Of a stretch of 12,753 nucleotides of DNA, positions 6,343-12,753 are shown piece by piece. The notes under the pieces are model-generated. The model was not told the DNA's origin. It was given only the letters and a program-made list of their open reading frames with translations, and searched no databases. Position 1 is the first letter of the stretch, and every line of letters starts with the position of its first letter. This DNA comes from an uncultured Eubacteriales bacterium (GTDB lineage Bacteria > Bacillota > Clostridia > Oscillospirales > Acutalibacteraceae). Where the stretch lies: assembly GCA_934444695.1 (NCBI GenBank), contig CAKSDF010000040.1:1-12753 (forward strand), written 5' to 3'. Position numbers and translations under genes: made by a program.

Positions 6343-7164
6343 ATGTATAACGATAAAATAATTTCTCACGAGGATTATGCCGAGCCGGCTTGCCCGCTTT
6401 GCAATCCCACAAAGACCGAAAGTTTCATTCCCGCCGACAGGGTGGTTGCGGCGCTGGATCGATACCTTGATAAAAACGATTATGACGGTGCCCTTAAAAC
6501 CCTGCTGTACTGGGAGAAAGAGGCTGAAAAAATCGGCGACGACAGAGGCCTGCTCACGGTGGAAAACGAGTTGTGCGGCCTTTATCGCAAGCTTTCAAAA
6601 AAGGATGAGGCCTATGGTGCCTGTGACAAGGTGCTTTCTCTTATAGATAAGCTTGAGGTCGGCAAATCGGTGACGGCGGGAACGGCGCTGCTTAACGTGG
6701 CGACCGTCTACAAGGCCTTCGGCGAGGCTCAAAGAGGCTTGCCGCTTTTTGACCGTGCCTTTGAGATCTACGGCGCGAATTTGCGGGAGGATGACCCTGC
6801 TTTCGGCGGGCTTTATAACAATAAGGGGCTTGCCCTTTGCGACCTTGGGTGTTACGATGAGGCTCTCGAGTGTTACAAAAAGGCCATCGAAATTATGAAA
6901 AAGGCGCCGAGCGGCGAGTGGGATGCTGCAATTTCCTATCTCAATGCCGCCGATGTTTATTACCGCGACAAGGGGCAGGAGGCCGAGGCCGAAATCGAGC
7001 GGTGCGTCGAGACGTCATGGGAGCTTTTAAACGGCGACGAGCCGCAAAACGGATATTATGCCTTTGTGGCCGAAAAATGCGCGCCCACCTTCGGATATTA
7101 CGGATATTTCTTCTATGAAAGAGAGCTTAAAGCGAGGGCAAAGAAAATTTATGAAGGGAATTGA
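6343..7164 (+). CDS. Tetratricopeptide-repeat protein, function unknown
   Basis: A 273-residue protein, probably cytoplasmic, with no signal peptide or membrane segment. From about residue 30 on it is built of paired amphipathic helices of the TPR type. The clearest unit is about 153-186, with the spacing NNKGLAL-DLG-YDEAL-CYKKAIEI; weaker units lie at about 32-65, 70-105 and 112-145. The N-terminal segment carries a CPLC pair (17-20) that could bind metal, but no second pair is close by. The start is well set: GGAGG (6333-6337) is 5 nt before the ATG. The end overlaps the next gene by 14 nt, so the two are probably translated together and may form a complex. TPR folds bind other proteins; the partner is most simply the DUF4037 protein (inference). 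No catalytic function can be assigned. Confidence 0.85.
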   Translation: MYNDKIISHEDYAEPACPLCNPTKTESFIPADRVVAALDRYLDKNDYDGALKTLLYWEKEAEKIGDDRGLLTVENELCGLYRKLSKKDEAYGACDKVLSLIDKLEVGKSVTAGTALLNVATVYKAFGEAQRGLPLFDRAFEIYGANLREDDPAFGGLYNNKGLALCDLGCYDEALECYKKAIEIMKKAPSGEWDAAISYLNAADVYYRDKGQEAEAEIERCVETSWELLNGDEPQNGYYAFVAEKCAPTFGYYGYFFYERELKARAKKIYEGN

Positions 7165-8083
7165 AGGAGCAAAAAAATATTTTGAACTTTACGGGAATGT
7201 TATTAAGGAACAGTTTCCCGATGTTATAAAATATGCGGCCTTCGGCATTTGCGGACAAGGCTCGGAATGTTTAGGATTTGACGACGAAATTTCAAGAGAC
7301 CATGATTTTGAACCGGGCTTTTGCCTCTTTATTCCCGATGAAAGCAAAGTCGACCGCAGAACGGCCTTTTTGCTGGAACGTGCCTATGCGAAGCTGCCAA
7401 AGGAGTTTGACGGGGTAAAAAGAAGCCTTGTTTCTCCCGTGGGAGGCTGCCGCCGAGGGGTTATGCGCACTGCCACTTTTTTTGAAAAAGCGGTGGGAAA
7501 AGGGAATGGCGTGCTTTCAAAGTATGAATGGCTGAACATTCCCGAGAGCTGCCTTCTTGAGGCGGTAAACGGTGAAATTTTCGAGGATAATTACGGTGAA
7601 ATAACCGAGATTCGCCGCAGGCTTTCCTTTTATCCCGATGACATTGCGAGAAAAAAGCTTGCCTCGGCGCTGATTATATGCGGTCAGGCGGGTCAGTATA
7701 ATTTTTCCCGCTGTATCTCCCACGGCGAGCGGGCGGCGGCTCAGCTTGCGGCATTTGAATTTGTAAACGCCGCTTTAAGGGTGATTTTTCTGCTGAACAA
7801 AAAATACCGCCCATTTTATAAATGGAGTTTTCGCGCTCTTGCAGGCCTGCCGCAGCTTTCCGAGCTTTCCGACAGTCTTGAATTTCTCATAACCGGCGAA
7901 ACCGACGGCAAAACCGCAAGGCTTAAGACCGAGATAATCGAAGATATATGCGGGATTTTCGCGCGGGAACTTGTGCTTTCGGGCTTTGCCGAAAAGGAAC
8001 ACAAAAACGCCGAGGATGCGGCCTATGATGTCAATTCTCAAATTTCCGATTCCGACATAAGAAATATGAGCATATTCGCATAA
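7151..8083 (+). CDS. DUF4037 nucleotidyltransferase-like protein
   Basis: A 310-residue protein that I recognise as the DUF4037 family, related to the Pol-beta/MNT-type nucleotidyltransferase superfamily. The key segment is GQGSE (35-39), then about 11 residues, then DHDF (50-53). This fits the superfamily pattern G[GS]-x(9-13)-Dh[DE]h for a metal-binding active site. The helical C-terminal half contains NKKYRPFYKW (216-225), a segment typical of this family. Substrate and biological role are unknown. Start: ATG at 7151 overlaps the end of the TPR gene by 14 nt and has no strong Shine-Dalgarno (a distant GAGGG), which suggests translational coupling. Longer in-frame starts at 7058 and 7115 lie deep in the TPR gene and lack ribosome binding sites. 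Transcription ends at the hairpin immediately after the stop. Confidence 0.85.
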   Translation: MKGIEGAKKYFELYGNVIKEQFPDVIKYAAFGICGQGSECLGFDDEISRDHDFEPGFCLFIPDESKVDRRTAFLLERAYAKLPKEFDGVKRSLVSPVGGCRRGVMRTATFFEKAVGKGNGVLSKYEWLNIPESCLLEAVNGEIFEDNYGEITEIRRRLSFYPDDIARKKLASALIICGQAGQYNFSRCISHGERAAAQLAAFEFVNAALRVIFLLNKKYRPFYKWSFRALAGLPQLSELSDSLEFLITGETDGKTARLKTEIIEDICGIFARELVLSGFAEKEHKNAEDAAYDVNSQISDSDIRNMSIFA

Positions 8084-8085
8084 GA

Positions 8086-8113
8086 AAAAGGACCCGTAAA
8101 AATGGGTCCTTTT
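8086..8113. terminator. Bidirectional rho-independent terminator
   Basis: AAAAGGACCC (8086-8095) pairs perfectly with GGGTCCTTTT (8104-8113) around an 8-nt loop. The A/T arms give a U-run on both strands. It begins 3 nt after the DUF4037 stop codon and also faces the minus-strand small gene ending at 8135. Confidence 0.9.
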
Positions 8114-8134
8114 GCTTTGAAAAGTTGCTGCGAT

Positions 8135-8386
8135 TTAGCCCTTAAGGCCTCTTTCCTGACGGATCATATCTTCAACAACGATGTCGTAGATCTCTCCGAG
8201 GGTAGAGCAGTATTCAAGCACCTTCCAGGGCTCGTTGGTGTGGAAATGAATCTTTATAAGCTCCTCGTCTCCTACCGCAAGCAGGCAGTCGCCCTTAAAA
8301 TGTTCGGTGAAATAGTCGTGGATAACATCCTCGTCAAGATCCTCTCCTTCGATGAGAAGCTGTGTGTCATAGCGGAATTCTGTCAT
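8135..8386 (-). CDS. Lone FakA/YloV-type C-terminal domain protein (83 aa)
   Basis: A small cytoplasmic protein of 83 residues. Its core, GDCLLAVGDEELIKIHFHTNEPWKVLEY (32-59, with invariant-looking HFHTN at 47-51), resembles the domain near the C terminus of the fatty-acid kinase subunit FakA (the DAK2/YloV family). In that family it reads like 'GDSLVVVGDDDLVKVHVHTNDP'. The N-terminal DAK2 kinase (ATP-binding) domain is absent, so this protein cannot be a kinase on its own. A good AGGAG with a 9-nt gap precedes the ATG, and the region before the ATG shows no trace of a longer coding frame, so it reads as an intact small gene rather than a broken fakA. Possible roles are a binding or adaptor module; function unknown. 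It may be misannotated as a dihydroxyacetone kinase. Confidence 0.75.
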   Translation of the reverse strand: MTEFRYDTQLLIEGEDLDEDVIHDYFTEHFKGDCLLAVGDEELIKIHFHTNEPWKVLEYCSTLGEIYDIVVEDMIRQERGLKG

Positions 8387-8561
8387 ATTAATTATCTCCT
8401 TTTGTTTTATATATTTTCAATTGACGGCCGACCACATCTCCGCATAACTGTCACGGCGCTGTCACAGCACTGTTAAAGCTTTGGCAAAGCGCCGTTATAG
8501 CACTGCCGCATTGCCCGATGCTTCGCATTCCCGGGATGATAGCGGCCGGATTTACCGTCTG
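8387..8561. other. Intergenic region with degenerate direct repeat
   Basis: There is no gene in this stretch. Two 18-bp imperfect direct repeats (8455-8472 and 8488-8505; 14 of 18 identical, core AGCACTG) start 33 bp apart. A small hairpin GCTTT-GGC-AAAGC (8478-8490) and an imperfect stem-loop (8513-8534, arms CCCG/CGGG and ATGC/GCAT) lie near them. No convincing promoter was found for the small gene on the left. The AGGAG ribosome binding site of that gene is in the left end. Confidence 0.35.
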
Positions 8562-9218
8562 TTATTCAAAATTCTTGCCGTCGGCAGTTTTAACGGCCGT
8601 TCTCGTTATGCGAACGGGGCAAAATTCTCTGCCACAGTGCTTTTCAAGCTCTTTTATAACAAGGGAAGGATTGATGTTATGCTCGCTTCCGGCAGGCAGG
8701 CGCAGTGTCAGCCTTAACGAATCGGCACTTTCAAAGAACGAAACTTCCAGAATGTCGGGAGCAATGTCTATCTGCTTGACAATGCCTTTTTTGGTCTTTT
8801 TTTCGGTGATGATGCTGTCCCTTAAAAAGAAGCTTTTAATGCTTTCAAAAGTGTCGCTGCATTCAAAAAGCTCGATGTCGTAAACGGCGCTTTTTATCTC
8901 CTTGGCCTTGTAAACAGGAGAGGCAACGCCGGTGATGACAATGTCTTTCGGCATACAGTCGGAAAGTTTTTTCTTTATTTCATCAAAAGAAACCGGTGTG
9001 GTAACGCGGAAATCCATCGTTTCCCTTTCTCCCGCCTGCCCTACCGAAAGGGGAAGGGCAAAGGTTACATATGGGTGGGGATTAAAGCCCTCGGTGTGCC
9101 AGAGAGGCAGCCCAGAGCGTTTAAGGGAGCGCTGCATAAACCGGCTGAGGTCGAGATGGGAGATATATCTTGCGTCACCCTTCTTTTTAAAGAAAACCCT
9201 AATATCAATAAAATCCAT
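8562..9218 (-). CDS. TIGR03936 family radical SAM-associated protein (DUF2344)
   Basis: A 218-residue member of the DUF2344/TIGR03936 family, a protein nearly always encoded next to, or fused with, the TIGR03960 radical SAM enzyme. Seen: the family's opening RVFFKKKGDARYISHLDLSRFMQR and the segment TEGFNPHPYVTFALPLSVG (42-60). No cluster-binding cysteine motif is present, so it is an accessory or substrate-recognition partner, not the radical enzyme itself. The start codon overlaps the upstream stop as TGATG (one shared base), and a purine-rich GGGGAGGG lies 10 nt before it inside the upstream gene, so translation is coupled. The reaction of the pair is unknown. Confidence 0.9.
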   Translation of the reverse strand: MDFIDIRVFFKKKGDARYISHLDLSRFMQRSLKRSGLPLWHTEGFNPHPYVTFALPLSVGQAGERETMDFRVTTPVSFDEIKKKLSDCMPKDIVITGVASPVYKAKEIKSAVYDIELFECSDTFESIKSFFLRDSIITEKKTKKGIVKQIDIAPDILEVSFFESADSLRLTLRLPAGSEHNINPSLVIKELEKHCGREFCPVRITRTAVKTADGKNFE

Positions 9219-11056
9219 CAGTCACAGGCCCTCCCCAAAAGCTTATTTGCGCCGCATCCGTTGCATCTTTCACGGCAGTTTTGCGTGGTGGTTGCCGATT
9301 TGGATTTTATGCTTTCGTTCATAAAATACCCTTCGGGAATGCCGATGTCGATGTGCGACCAGGGAAGCACCTCGCTATATTCTCTTCTGCGGTTGGCAAA
9401 GAACTTGGGGTCGACGCCGCAGTTTTCAAAGGCCTTCATCCACACGTCAAAGTGGAAATATTCTCCCCAGCTGTCGAACTTGCAGCCCAGCTTGTAGGCT
9501 TCGTATATAACGGCGCAAACCCGTCTGTCGCCGCGGGCCAGTACCGCCTCGAGAAAGCTTGTCTCGGGATCGCTCCAGCTGAGTCTTATCTTTCTGCTGC
9601 GGGCATTTTCCACAAGGTGCTTCTGCTTGGCTCTGATGGTCTCGATGTCGTCCTGCGGTTCCCACTGAAATGGGGTAAAGGGCTTTGGCACAAAGGCCGA
9701 GCAGCTGACCGACACGGTTACTCCTTTGCCCTTAGGCTTATTAGGCATACCGTAAAATGTGTCGACCACCTTTTGAGCAAGGTTTCCGATTCCGGCAATG
9801 TCCTCAAGAGTCTCGGTGGGCAACCCTAGCATAAAGTAAAGCTTGACCGACGTATTGCCGCCCGAAAAAGCGGTTTTTGCGGTTTCGATGACCGCATCTT
9901 CGGTTATATTTTTGTTGATAACGTCACGCAGCCGCTGAGTGCCAGCCTCGGGAGCAAAGGTCAGTCCACTCTTGCGAACGCTCTGAATCCTCCTCATAAG
10001 GCTTTCGGGGAAATTGTCCACCCGAAGGGAGGGAAGAGAAATTCCCACCTTGTCCTTTTCGGTCCAGTCGAGCATATCCGAAAGAAGCTCGGGAAGCCTT
10101 TTATAGTCGCTGGTTGAAAGGGAACATAGCGACAGCTCCTCGTATCCGCATTTGTCGCAGATGGATTTTGCCTGGGCGTTGATGACATCGGGGGATTTTT
10201 CTCTTATGGGGCGGTAAATATATCCCGCCTGGCAAAAACGGCAGCCTCTTATGCATCCGCGGAAAATTTCCTCAACCGCACGGTCGTGGATGACCTCGGT
10301 AAAGGGAACCACAAAGCGGTCGGGATAGGATGCCTTGTCGAGGTCCTTGATTATTCTTTTTGTGATTTTTGCGGGAGCGCCGTTCTTGGGCGTTATGGCC
10401 GAAATGGTGCCGTCGTCGTTATATGAAACATCATAAAGAGAGGGAACATAAAATCCCGAAAGCTCGGTTGCAGCGGCGTGCAAAAACTTCTTGCGGTCGA
10501 ATCCCGCTTTTTTGTGCTTGGCATAAAGATCGCACAGCTCGCAAAGGGCTTCCTCACCCTCTCCGAGAGAAAAAATGTCGGCAAAGTCGGCCAGCGGCTC
10601 GGGATTATATGTGCAGGGCCCTCCCATAACAACAATTGGATGGTCGTTTTGCCTGTCCTTTGCAAAAATCGGCACATTTGCAAGATCGAGCATACTCAGA
10701 ACATTGGTATAGCTCAGCTCATACTGCATCGTAAACCCGATAAAATCAAAATCGCCCAGAGGGTCGCGGCTTTCGAGGGCAAAGAGTGGAATGTTGTTTT
10801 CTCTCAGCTGCGCCTCCATATCCTCCCATGGCGCAAAGCACCGCTCGCACCACACATTTTCCATTTCGTTAAGGCAGGAATAAAGGATCTTAATGCCGAG
10901 ATGGGACATACCCACCTCGTAATTGTCGGGAAAGCAGAAGGCAAAACGCACATCGACTTTGGATTTGTCCTTGTAAACGGAATTAAGCTCTCCGCCCACA
11001 TATCGTCCCGGTTTTTCCACCTTGGAAAGCATTTTTTCAAGTTGAAGCTCGGTCAA
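9218..11056 (-). CDS. TIGR03960 family B12-binding-type radical SAM protein
   Basis: A 612-residue radical SAM protein. The N-terminal half (about 30-180) resembles a cobalamin-binding-type Rossmann domain, with MGGPCTYNPEPLADFADIF at 144-162 and GEGEE (165-169). The radical SAM core carries the cluster motif C268-x3-C272-x2-C275 (CIRGCRFC) followed by QAGY. The C-terminal tail is cysteine-rich (C594, C598, C601 and C611, as CRERCNGC then RAC). The start is probably TTG at 11056: an excellent AAGGTGAT lies 8 nt upstream, the nearby ATG is out of frame and hits a stop, and the first internal in-frame ATG (11032) would remove residues that look native. It forms an operon with the DUF2344 partner (TGATG overlap). 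The family's reaction is not known to me. In other Firmicutes this pair often precedes rng-rplU-rpmA, which is not the case here. Confidence 0.9.
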   Translation of the reverse strand: MTELQLEKMLSKVEKPGRYVGGELNSVYKDKSKVDVRFAFCFPDNYEVGMSHLGIKILYSCLNEMENVWCERCFAPWEDMEAQLRENNIPLFALESRDPLGDFDFIGFTMQYELSYTNVLSMLDLANVPIFAKDRQNDHPIVVMGGPCTYNPEPLADFADIFSLGEGEEALCELCDLYAKHKKAGFDRKKFLHAAATELSGFYVPSLYDVSYNDDGTISAITPKNGAPAKITKRIIKDLDKASYPDRFVVPFTEVIHDRAVEEIFRGCIRGCRFCQAGYIYRPIREKSPDVINAQAKSICDKCGYEELSLCSLSTSDYKRLPELLSDMLDWTEKDKVGISLPSLRVDNFPESLMRRIQSVRKSGLTFAPEAGTQRLRDVINKNITEDAVIETAKTAFSGGNTSVKLYFMLGLPTETLEDIAGIGNLAQKVVDTFYGMPNKPKGKGVTVSVSCSAFVPKPFTPFQWEPQDDIETIRAKQKHLVENARSRKIRLSWSDPETSFLEAVLARGDRRVCAVIYEAYKLGCKFDSWGEYFHFDVWMKAFENCGVDPKFFANRRREYSEVLPWSHIDIGIPEGYFMNESIKSKSATTTQNCRERCNGCGANKLLGRACD

Positions 11057-11256
11057 TTTAACATCACCTTTGTTTGTGATTTTATTTTTTGTGCAAACAT
11101 TCCTTTTTAGAATGATAAAAGCATATCTTAAAAAAGACTTTTCAAATAACGGCGTATGTCAGCCATTAAGCCTTATAGAATTTTTACTTTGCAAAGGAAA
11201 TTACCCCGGGGCAAATTATCCCGCCGCTCCCGCAAAGCGATTTATCACCGATGTTT

Positions 11257-11285
11257 ATTTTACTATAAATCCCCGCCCTTTGCAA
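11257..11285 (-). promoter_or_regulatory. Sigma-A promoter for the radical SAM operon
   Basis: The -35 is TTGCAA (11280-11285) and the -10 is TAAAAT (11257-11262), with a 17-bp spacer on the minus strand. It lies directly downstream of the preceding terminator. The start would be near 11250, so the transcript has a leader of about 190 nt before the TTG start codon. Confidence 0.6.
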
Positions 11286-11301
11286 CAGGAAAAACAAAAA
11301 T

Positions 11302-11339
11302 CAAAAAACGCCCCGCCGCAAAAAATGCAAACGAAGCGT
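11302..11339 (-). terminator. G.U-rich rho-independent terminator of the dockerin-like gene
   Basis: On the minus strand ACGCTTCGTTTGCA (11339-11326) pairs with TGCGGCGGGGCGT (11320-11308). This gives 13 pairs, four of them G.U, with one bulged U and a 5-nt loop, and a run of six U follows immediately. The wobbles make it work as RNA only on the minus strand, which fits termination of the gene ending at 11422. Confidence 0.65.
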
Positions 11340-11421
11340 GTTTTTGAAGTGAATTGAAACTGTCAAAGCTGTGCCGTCGAATAAAATTTTATTGAGCCGC
11401 AATCCGGAATATTAAGACCGG

Positions 11422-12753
11422 TCATTTGCAATCCGGGCAGGTATACGACATATCGTCGTTTCTTATCCAACCGCCGGGAAGGCCGTCCCGAGGCCTCATC
11501 CATTGGTCACGATTACAAACTCTGCAGGTGATAATGCATTCGGTAACTCCATCCCAGTCGTCAATGTCCGTATCGGAATCATCAGGCTCCTTGTACAGTA
11601 CTTTGTCAACAATTCCTACTGAATATTGCAAAATTCTAAGCGCATCCGAAACGTCGATTATGTTGTCGCGATTGACATCTCCCACGTCCATTGAAGTGAG
11701 ATTATAGGCTGCTTCTTCGGGCATAGGCATTCTGTCAATTTCAAAAATATCAAGAAAATCGTTTGACCAAGATGTTACCCCGTCTTTTTCAACGATGTAA
11801 ACCATATCGTTATCTTTATAAAAGCAACCTACACTTGGAACATTAGATTTTGTGCCATTATCGTCGGAATTCCAATATAGAATTTCCTTGCCGTTATAGC
11901 TGCCTTTTTGAAGGTTAAGACCGGAATACGCATACTCCGATATAGTTCTTACCTCTTCATAAAAACAGGATTCAAGGTCTGTTGCCGTAGATTTGCATTG
12001 CTTTATTGTTATATAAAGTGCGTCATCAGAGTAACTGTTGTACGGCATCAAAGAGTAAAGCAAATATGCATCCAAATTATCCTTTTTTAGATGAACAAAA
12101 CTGCCATAATCAAAACGATAATTGTCGTTTTTGCATTTGGGATACAGCAGGCCGCCGGTGGATGCAAACGTCTTTAAAAGCGGATCATAATAAAATACCA
12201 ACTTACTGTTAACCCACATTGACAAATCACCGCGGCTTTTTTGTGTATGGGAAACGTTGCAATAACCGGTCAGAACGTCGTCGCGCAGCCCTACCGAATA
12301 TTGGAGGACGGTTAAAGCGTCACTAATATCAGGGTTGCCGATAATGGTTGTTCTTCCGGCGTAGTCATCTTTGTCGAATGCATTTCCGAGATAAACCTTT
12401 TCAAGCTCAAAAAGATCAAGAAACTCATTCGTCCAAGGCTTTTCATTATCGGTATAAGTGGCAGTTGATTCAACAAGATAATTGCTGTCGACAAAAATGC
12501 AGTGTAGAAGTGTTCCGGGATTTTCATCGGATATGTGAGCGGTTTCGCTCCAACATATCAGTTCTTTATCCTTATAGGTTTCCTTGCTCGAGACAATTTC
12601 CCCGCTTTTGATAGCTTCATATGTCGTGGCAAAAGAAGTGAAACCGGCATAGTCAAAATCAGTTTCTAAACGAGGAAGCATATACATTGAAAAAGAAATT
12701 TTAGTAATGTTAGCGGGAACTTTTGGGTATATGGAAAACTGATAGCAACCGTA
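11422..12753 (-). CDS. Dockerin-like repeat protein with C-terminal four-cysteine ribbon (5' partial)
   Basis: The frame stays open through the right window edge (22 more codons before the Met at 12687), so the N terminus, including any signal peptide, is missing. Residues below count from that Met. Two tandem copies of one module are visible: a variable beta-rich part, the conserved W[TS]N[ED]FLD[LI]FE[LI] (85-95 and 307-317), then a dockerin-like helix SDALxxLQYSVG (122-133 and 347-358). The second copy has a full calcium-loop pattern D337-x-N339-x-D341-x3-D345-x2-D348; in the first the loop is degenerate. The protein ends with CRVC (388-391) and CPDC (417-420), a possible zinc ribbon. Dockerins usually anchor extracellular enzymes to cohesins or form part of surface proteins, but here no catalytic domain is visible. 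The base composition looks more AT-rich than its neighbours. No known function. Confidence 0.75.
   Translation of the reverse strand, partial: YGCYQFSIYPKVPANITKISFSMYMLPRLETDFDYAGFTSFATTYEAIKSGEIVSSKETYKDKELICWSETAHISDENPGTLLHCIFVDSNYLVESTATYTDNEKPWTNEFLDLFELEKVYLGNAFDKDDYAGRTTIIGNPDISDALTVLQYSVGLRDDVLTGYCNVSHTQKSRGDLSMWVNSKLVFYYDPLLKTFASTGGLLYPKCKNDNYRFDYGSFVHLKKDNLDAYLLYSLMPYNSYSDDALYITIKQCKSTATDLESCFYEEVRTISEYAYSGLNLQKGSYNGKEILYWNSDDNGTKSNVPSVGCFYKDNDMVYIVEKDGVTSWSNDFLDIFEIDRMPMPEEAAYNLTSMDVGDVNRDNIIDVSDALRILQYSVGIVDKVLYKEPDDSDTDIDDWDGVTECIITCRVCNRDQWMRPRDGLPGGWIRNDDMSYTCPDCK

Larger units (their letters stand above)
11057..11421. other. 365-bp intergenic region: terminator, promoter and long leader
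   Basis: No gene is supported here; the short plus-strand frames have no ribosome binding site. Reading on the minus strand, there is first the end of the right-hand gene and a perfect AT palindrome AATAAAATTTTATT (11383-11396). Next come a G.U-rich terminator (11302-11339), a sigma-A promoter (11257-11285), and then a leader of about 190 nt to the TTG start of the radical SAM gene. The leader has a GC-rich first part with the self-complementary CCCCGGGG and imperfect repeats of GGxxTAATTTxCC, followed by an AT-rich part. It does not contain the cobalamin-riboswitch core as I know it, and I do not recognise any known riboswitch. Confidence 0.5.

Noticed and set aside
7058..7150. N-terminal extension of the DUF4037 gene
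   Set aside because: The extension overlaps the TPR gene deeply, has no Shine-Dalgarno, and the family similarity starts after the ATG at 7151.
10478..11110. Plus-strand open frame of 210 codons
   Set aside because: It is antisense to the conserved radical SAM gene and lacks a start signal; it is a compositional shadow.
11383..11396. Perfect AT palindrome AATAAAATTTTATT as a terminator or operator
   Set aside because: It is pure AT, would form a weak stem with no loop, and a better terminator lies just beyond it; chance in AT-rich DNA is likely.
1..12753. CRISPR array, tRNA/rRNA genes, transposase or phage genes
   Set aside because: No regular spaced repeats, no recognisable RNA gene core sequences, and no transposase, integrase or phage-like proteins were seen on either strand.

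Overview
The window looks like chromosomal DNA of an anaerobic Clostridia-type Firmicute, possibly an Oscillospiraceae/Ruminococcaceae-like gut or rumen bacterium. This is inference. It rests on a strictly anaerobic class III ribonucleotide reductase with its radical-SAM activase, Gram-positive style GGAGG ribosome binding sites, consensus sigma-A promoters with 17-bp spacers, a TIGR03960/TIGR03936 radical-SAM pair, and a dockerin-like repeat protein. No rRNA, tRNA, CRISPR array or transposase gene was found.

Layout. (1) 3-1697 (+): a Na+/phosphate cotransporter-family protein with a C-terminal PhoU domain, cut at the left edge. It converges on the next operon, with a strong bidirectional terminator at 1822-1858 and an odd alternative-stem palindrome at 1696-1773 between them. 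(2) 1905-6225 (-): a deoxyribonucleotide-synthesis block read nrdG -> nrdD -> trxB. Both nrdG and nrdD have a recognisable sigma-A promoter and 16-bp palindromes that match the NrdR box. (3) 6343-8083 (+): a TPR protein overlapping a DUF4037 nucleotidyltransferase-like protein. Their promoter crosses that of nrdG and contains a second, weaker NrdR-like site. A bidirectional terminator follows at 8086-8113. (4) 8135-11056 (-): TIGR03960 B12-binding-type radical SAM protein, translationally coupled to its TIGR03936/DUF2344 partner, then a separate small gene encoding a lone FakA-type C-terminal domain. (5) 11057-11421: a 365-bp intergenic stretch with a G.U-rich terminator for the gene to its right and a promoter with a long leader for the gene to its left. 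(6) 11422-12753 (-): a repeat protein with a dockerin-like calcium loop and a C-terminal four-cysteine ribbon, cut at the right edge.

How the parts fit. The most coherent biology is the anaerobic dNTP pathway. NrdG installs the glycyl radical on NrdD. NrdD carries its own fused redoxin domain (CPNC) at the C terminus, and a thioredoxin-reductase-like flavoprotein lies directly downstream. That reductase keeps the CAVC active site but lacks the arginine motif (HRRxxxR) that normally binds the NADPH 2'-phosphate. The locus therefore suggests a redoxin-dependent (not formate-dependent) class III reductase whose electrons may come from something other than NADPH. The adjacent TPR/DUF4037 pair may share NrdR control through the crossed promoters. 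Its function is unknown.
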